Shown: in pieces, positions 6,401 to 8,848 of the stretch
How the letters are laid out: each line of letters opens with the position of its first letter
Position numbering within the stretch: the stretch's first letter is position 1
DNA from: an uncultured Clostridia bacterium
GTDB lineage: Bacteria; Bacillota; Clostridia; Christensenellales; Aristaeellaceae
Assembly: GCA_945877525.1 (NCBI GenBank)
Contig: CAMDVP010000122.1
Location: forward strand, 1-8,848
Direction: 5' to 3'
Length of the DNA: 8,848 nt
Notes under the pieces: model-generated
What the model saw: only the letters and a program-made list of their open reading frames with translations
Databases searched by the model: none
Told to the model about the DNA's origin: nothing
Position numbers and translations under genes: made by a program

Positions 6401-6476
6401 AGCGGTGTCGGAAAGAAAAAAGGCCGCGTGTGCCGCTTTCGATGGAGCGGCCTCCTCCGGCACCGAATCCCTTGCA

Positions 6477-6545
6477 GAGCAGGAATCAGCAGGCTTTCCC
6501 GGGACGCGGGATGCACCGGCGCGGCGGGAAAGTCTGAGCAGGAAT
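6477..6545. repeat. 10-nt direct repeats flanking a 12-bp inverted repeat
   Basis: GAGCAGGAAT occurs at 6477-6486 and again at 6536-6545. Between them lies the hairpin with arms 6490-6501 and 6525-6536 (12 bp, one G-T). The arrangement looks like a miniature inverted-repeat insertion with a target duplication. It could equally be two copies of a binding site on either side of a regulatory stem. Confidence 0.6.
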
Positions 6546-6551
6546 GTATAT

Positions 6552-6585
6552 ACGCCGCCTGTTGAAGCCTGACAGGCGGCGTTTC
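6552..6585 (+). terminator. Terminator-like hairpin in the leader, just before the dehydratase gene
   Basis: ACGCCGCCTG (6552-6561) pairs perfectly with CAGGCGGCGT (6573-6582) around an 11-nt loop, then TTTCC (the last stem T plus two further T). The stem is strong but the T-run is poor. It lies downstream of the promoter at 6372-6400 and 36 nt before the ATG, so if functional it would be a regulated terminator or an RNA-stability element rather than an operon end. Confidence 0.4.
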
Positions 6586-6609
6586 CATGAAGGATACAAC
6601 CCATACGAC

Positions 6610-6615
6610 AAGGAG
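6610..6615 (+). promoter_or_regulatory. Ribosome binding site deciding the dehydratase start
   Basis: AAGGAG with 6-nt spacing precedes ATG 6622. The longer in-frame ATG at 6544 abuts an AGGA with no spacing, and its extra 26 codons run through the terminator-like stem, so it is rejected as the start. Confidence 0.8.
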
Positions 6616-6621
6616 TGCAGC

Positions 6622-8610
6622 ATGGATAAAGAGAGCGGGACGAAGCGCAGGCCTGTCTGGCTGGAAAAGCTGCGGATCAACAAATGGCAGCTGATGGTCT
6701 ATGACCTTGCTGTATTTGTGATCGTGACCATTTTCCTGCTGGTTATTTATTCGGGCGATTATCCGCTTCCAACCATTTCTATTATCATACAAACGGCCCT
6801 GGCGCTGGTCAGCGTGTTCGGGTGCCGCATCATCGGCGGTGTCTACCGGCAAATCTGGCGCTATGGCGGGATCCAGTGCTATATCCGTCTGCTTGTGACC
6901 GACTTCATTGCTTTCTGCCTGTTCTGCGTGACCGGGCGAATGCTGAGCAAGCCCTATCAGATCATCTTTGTCCGCGCGCTGTCCATCAGCACGCTGAACC
7001 TGCTGGGAGCGCTGGCAATCCGCATGATCTATCGTTACGCCTACAAGTGCGGCAACCAGGAATCGCGCATCGGAAGGCTTCTGCTGCTCATTCTCCGCAT
7101 TTTCTCCGGCCATGACGTTGATCGGGAGAATGACACCCGGCGGATCAAGGTTGCCATCATCGGCGCGGGCCGCGTGGGTGTAAGTCTGGCGGAGGAACTG
7201 TTCAACAACCCTGCCGCGGCATATCTGCCACGGTGCTTTGTGGACATCAGCAGCGAAAAAGTGGGCCGTGAAATTCATGGCATTCCTGTGTACCCGGATG
7301 ACGAAAATGTGCTTGTGCGCCTGCGCGCGCTGGAAATACAGGAGGTTGTGTTTGCCATCCCTTCCGCTGACGCGGCAAAGAAGCAGACCCTCTACGAGCG
7401 CTACAAGCAGTCCGGCTGCAGGATCAAGGTGTATGATTACCCAACCATGCAGTCGGCGGGCGGCAAGCGATCCATGCGAGACTTCGATATTGAAGAGCTT
7501 CTGTTCCGCAAGGCGCTGGTGGTTATGGATGAAAAAACGAAAGCATATTACCGGGACAGGGTGATCCTCATCACCGGCGGAGGCGGCTCCATCGGTTCGG
7601 AACTGTGCAGGCAGCTGGCGAAAATGGACCCGAAGCAGATCATCATCCTCGATATTTACGAGAACGGCGCCTATGATGTGCAGCAGGAGCTGAAAATGCT
7701 TTACGGCGACCGGTTGGATTTGCGGATTGAGATTTGCTCCATTACCCATGTGAAGGCGCTGGAGCGGGTTTTCCGAAAATACCATCCGCAAATTGTCATC
7801 AACGCTGCGGCGCATAAGCATGTTCCGCTGATGGAAAGCAACTGCATCGAGGCCATCCACAACAATGTGTTTGGTACGGAAAACCTGGTGACGCTCTGCG
7901 AAGAATATGGTGCGGAGCGGTTTATGATGGTCTCCACGGACAAGGCGGTCAATCCCACCAACGTCATGGGCGCCACCAAGCGCATGTGCGAGATGATTGT
8001 GCAAAGCGCAAGCACCTGCGGCAAGGTGAAGTACAGCACCACCCGTTTTGGAAATGTGCTGGGCTCGGCCGGCTCGGTGATTCCCCTGTTCAAGCGGCAG
8101 ATTGCCAACGGCGGCCCGGTTACCCTGACGGACAAACGGATTATCCGCTATTTTATGACCATCCCGGAGGCAAGCCAGCTGGTGCTAACCTCAGGAGCCA
8201 TGGCCAATAACGGCGAGCTGTTTGTGCTGGACATGGGGCAGCCGGTAAGAATTCTCGACCTGGCGGAAAGCATGATCCGTCTATCCGGGGCGCAGGGAAT
8301 TGAAATTGTTGAAACAGGGCTGCGGCCCGGTGAAAAGCTTTACGAGGAACTGCTGGTGAAAACGGAACAGCTGGGCAGAACAGACAATGACCTGATTTTT
8401 GTCGAGCATGATACGCCGCTGAGCCGCGAGGAGATCACCCGGAAGCTGCAGGAGCTTCAGCGCGCCTGCGACACCGGCGACGATGAGGAGGCGCGAAGCG
8501 CGCTGCGCAGGGTGGTGCCGACCTACTACAGGCCGGAGGAGATCAACCGCGACGTGGGCGAGGATGCCAACGCAGCCCGGAAGGAAAACCGGCGGGCAGC
8601 GGCTGTGTAA
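6622..8610 (+). CDS. Membrane-anchored NDP-sugar 4,6-dehydratase, WbpM/PglF/EpsC (CapD) family
   Basis: This 662-residue protein has four membrane helices (about 27-44, 51-71, 88-104, 113-135). A first Rossmann domain follows, with KVAIIGAGRVG at 176-186, and then a catalytic extended-SDR domain with ILITGGGGSIGSE (315-327). Conserved segments are NAAAHKHVPLME (394-405), STDKAVNPTNVMGATK (438-453) and RFGNVLGSAGSVIPLF (475-490). Family members dehydrate UDP-GlcNAc to a 4-keto-6-deoxy sugar, the first step toward QuiNAc, FucNAc, bacillosamine or similar sugars in surface polysaccharides and glycans, at the inner face of the membrane. The usual SDR tyrosine of YxxxK is Met449, with Lys453 intact. 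This is the known S-M-K arrangement of the long WbpM-type enzymes, not a defect. The tail (about 600-662) is charged and variable. A dedicated promoter and a structured leader precede it. Product chemistry cannot be fixed without the downstream genes. Confidence 0.95.
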   Translation: MDKESGTKRRPVWLEKLRINKWQLMVYDLAVFVIVTIFLLVIYSGDYPLPTISIIIQTALALVSVFGCRIIGGVYRQIWRYGGIQCYIRLLVTDFIAFCLFCVTGRMLSKPYQIIFVRALSISTLNLLGALAIRMIYRYAYKCGNQESRIGRLLLLILRIFSGHDVDRENDTRRIKVAIIGAGRVGVSLAEELFNNPAAAYLPRCFVDISSEKVGREIHGIPVYPDDENVLVRLRALEIQEVVFAIPSADAAKKQTLYERYKQSGCRIKVYDYPTMQSAGGKRSMRDFDIEELLFRKALVVMDEKTKAYYRDRVILITGGGGSIGSELCRQLAKMDPKQIIILDIYENGAYDVQQELKMLYGDRLDLRIEICSITHVKALERVFRKYHPQIVINAAAHKHVPLMESNCIEAIHNNVFGTENLVTLCEEYGAERFMMVSTDKAVNPTNVMGATKRMCEMIVQSASTCGKVKYSTTRFGNVLGSAGSVIPLFKRQIANGGPVTLTDKRIIRYFMTIPEASQLVLTSGAMANNGELFVLDMGQPVRILDLAESMIRLSGAQGIEIVETGLRPGEKLYEELLVKTEQLGRTDNDLIFVEHDTPLSREEITRKLQELQRACDTGDDEEARSALRRVVPTYYRPEEINRDVGEDANAARKENRRAAAV

Positions 8611-8724
8611 CGTAGGGAAAGGTAGAAAACGCACCTGACCATAGACAGAGCAGTCGAATAAACCATATCACAAAGCAGCGCTGGTCGCAAAACAATGCGG
8701 CCGGCGCCATTTTGATACAATTCT

Positions 8725-8739
8725 TATTCTAAAAGAATA
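8725..8739. promoter_or_regulatory. AT-rich palindrome, possible operator
   Basis: TATTCT and AGAATA are perfect inverted arms separated by AAA. A second, overlapping pairing is ATTCTT (8720-8725) with AAGAAT (8733-8738). It stands in an A/T-rich stretch of about 60 bases, beside the TTGATA -35-like sequence. It does not match the Fur, PerR or LexA boxes I can recall. Confidence 0.3.
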
Positions 8740-8800
8740 TTATATTGTCTTGCACTAAAAGTATAGCTTCAACAGAGCGGCCCCGAAGGTTTCCAAAGGG

Positions 8801-8841
8801 CGACGGCTCGCCAGTGGCGAGTCCGCCGAAGGCGGAAGTCG
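8801..8841. repeat. Compact two-hairpin cluster enclosed by a short stem
   Basis: CTCGCC (8807-8812) pairs with GGCGAG (8816-8821) around AGT. CCGCC (8823-8827) pairs with GGCGG (8831-8835) around GAA. CGAC (8801-8804) can close both with GTCG (8838-8841), a cloverleaf-like three-way junction. CCGAAGG also occurs at 8783-8789 and 8826-8832, and AGCGG at 8776-8780 and 8844-8848. This looks like part of a dispersed intergenic repeat cut by the window end. It is too short and unconserved for a tRNA. Confidence 0.45.
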
Positions 8842-8848
8842 AAAGCGG

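Larger units (their letters stand above)
6407..6621 (+). ncRNA. Structured 5' leader with three successive hairpins, candidate attenuator
   Basis: Region 1: AGGCCGC (6421-6427) pairs with GCGGCCT (6447-6453). Outside it, CGGTGTCGG (6403-6411) is complementary to CCGGCACCG (6457-6465) with one G-T, though the first bases may precede the transcription start. GCCGCT (6432-6437) can instead pair with AGCGGC (6446-6451), and GTGCCG (6430-6435) with CGGCAC (6458-6463), so the pairings compete. Region 2: 12 bp, CAGGCTTTCCCG (6490-6501) with CGGGAAAGTCTG (6525-6536). Region 3: 10 bp, 6552-6561 with 6573-6582, then TTT. It does not match the riboswitch consensus sequences I can recall (TPP, cobalamin, c-di-GMP-I). 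Regulation by attenuation is inference. Confidence 0.5.
8611..8848. other. Non-coding tail after the dehydratase gene
   Basis: No convincing gene lies in these 238 bases on either strand. From 8611 to 8700 little structure is seen. An imperfect stem, CAAAA (8688-8692) with TTTTG (8710-8714) around a GC core, might end the dehydratase transcript but has several unpaired bases. TTGATA (8712-8717) resembles a -35 box, but the best -10 at 17 bp is GAATAT (8735-8740), too weak to call. An AT-rich palindrome and a GC hairpin cluster follow. Confidence 0.6.

Noticed and set aside
6352..6402. 16-codon open frame after a GAAGG sequence
   Set aside because: It overlaps the strong promoter and ends at the -10 box, so it would have to be read from upstream transcription. 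No family resemblance.
6442..6537. Possible 31-residue leader peptide, proline-rich at its start, in the dehydratase leader
   Set aside because: No Shine-Dalgarno sequence precedes the ATG, and the codons lie inside the proposed stems. A regulatory peptide cannot be supported.
6544..6621. Longer dehydratase start at 6544
   Set aside because: The AGGA before it has no spacing, the added codons pass through a hairpin, and ATG 6622 has AAGGAG at 6 nt.
6373..8004. Long minus-strand open frame (543 codons) opposite the dehydratase gene
   Set aside because: The same GC-driven shadow effect. The opposite strand has intact SDR motifs and a proper ribosome binding site.
8801..8841. tRNA or CRISPR repeat reading of the terminal hairpins
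   Set aside because: The stems and overall length are too short for a tRNA, there is no anticodon arm pattern, and no regularly spaced repeats are seen.

Overview
The window is GC-rich DNA whose proteins look like those of a Gram-positive, Clostridia-type bacterium. The evidence is strong AGGAGG-type ribosome binding sites, an EcsA-like ABC exporter, a VanZ-family protein, a short membrane protein resembling DUF6199, and sigma-A promoters with extended -10 elements. No genus can be named from the sequence alone. All supported genes lie on the + strand. The long minus-strand open frames are shadows of GC-rich coding sequence.

Layout: (1) 1-2094 is a 5'-truncated tex gene, encoding a transcription-associated RNA-binding protein with YqgF-like, HhH and S1 domains. 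(2) 2177-2383 is a small two-helix membrane protein of visibly lower GC. (3) 2384-2629 is an intergenic stretch holding a nested imperfect palindrome (2460-2553) and then a good promoter (2577-2605). (4) 2630-3367 and 3364-5037 are a translationally coupled ABC ATPase and 557-residue permease, closed by an intrinsic terminator (5049-5076). (5) 5167-5658 and 5660-6325 are a two-gene operon of a VanZ-family membrane protein and a left-handed beta-helix acetyltransferase-like protein resembling the C-terminal half of GlmU. (6) 6326-6621 is a 296-bp gap with a near-consensus promoter (6372-6400), followed by a leader of about 215 nt that can form three successive hairpins, the last terminator-like. 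(7) 6622-8610 is a membrane-anchored NDP-sugar 4,6-dehydratase of the WbpM/PglF/EpsC type. (8) 8611-8848 is a non-coding tail with an AT-rich palindrome and a compact cluster of GC hairpins running to the window end.

Functionally, the second half leans toward the cell envelope and surface sugars: a sugar acetyltransferase-like enzyme, a VanZ protein, and the first enzyme of a modified UDP-sugar pathway. The first half is housekeeping (Tex) plus an exporter of unknown substrate. I see no CRISPR array, defence cassette, transposase, phage gene or secondary-metabolite cluster. The most interesting unexplained signal is non-coding: the structured leader before the dehydratase gene, with competing pairings and a terminator-like last stem. 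Next is the nested palindrome before the ABC operon. Both are by-eye structural inferences.
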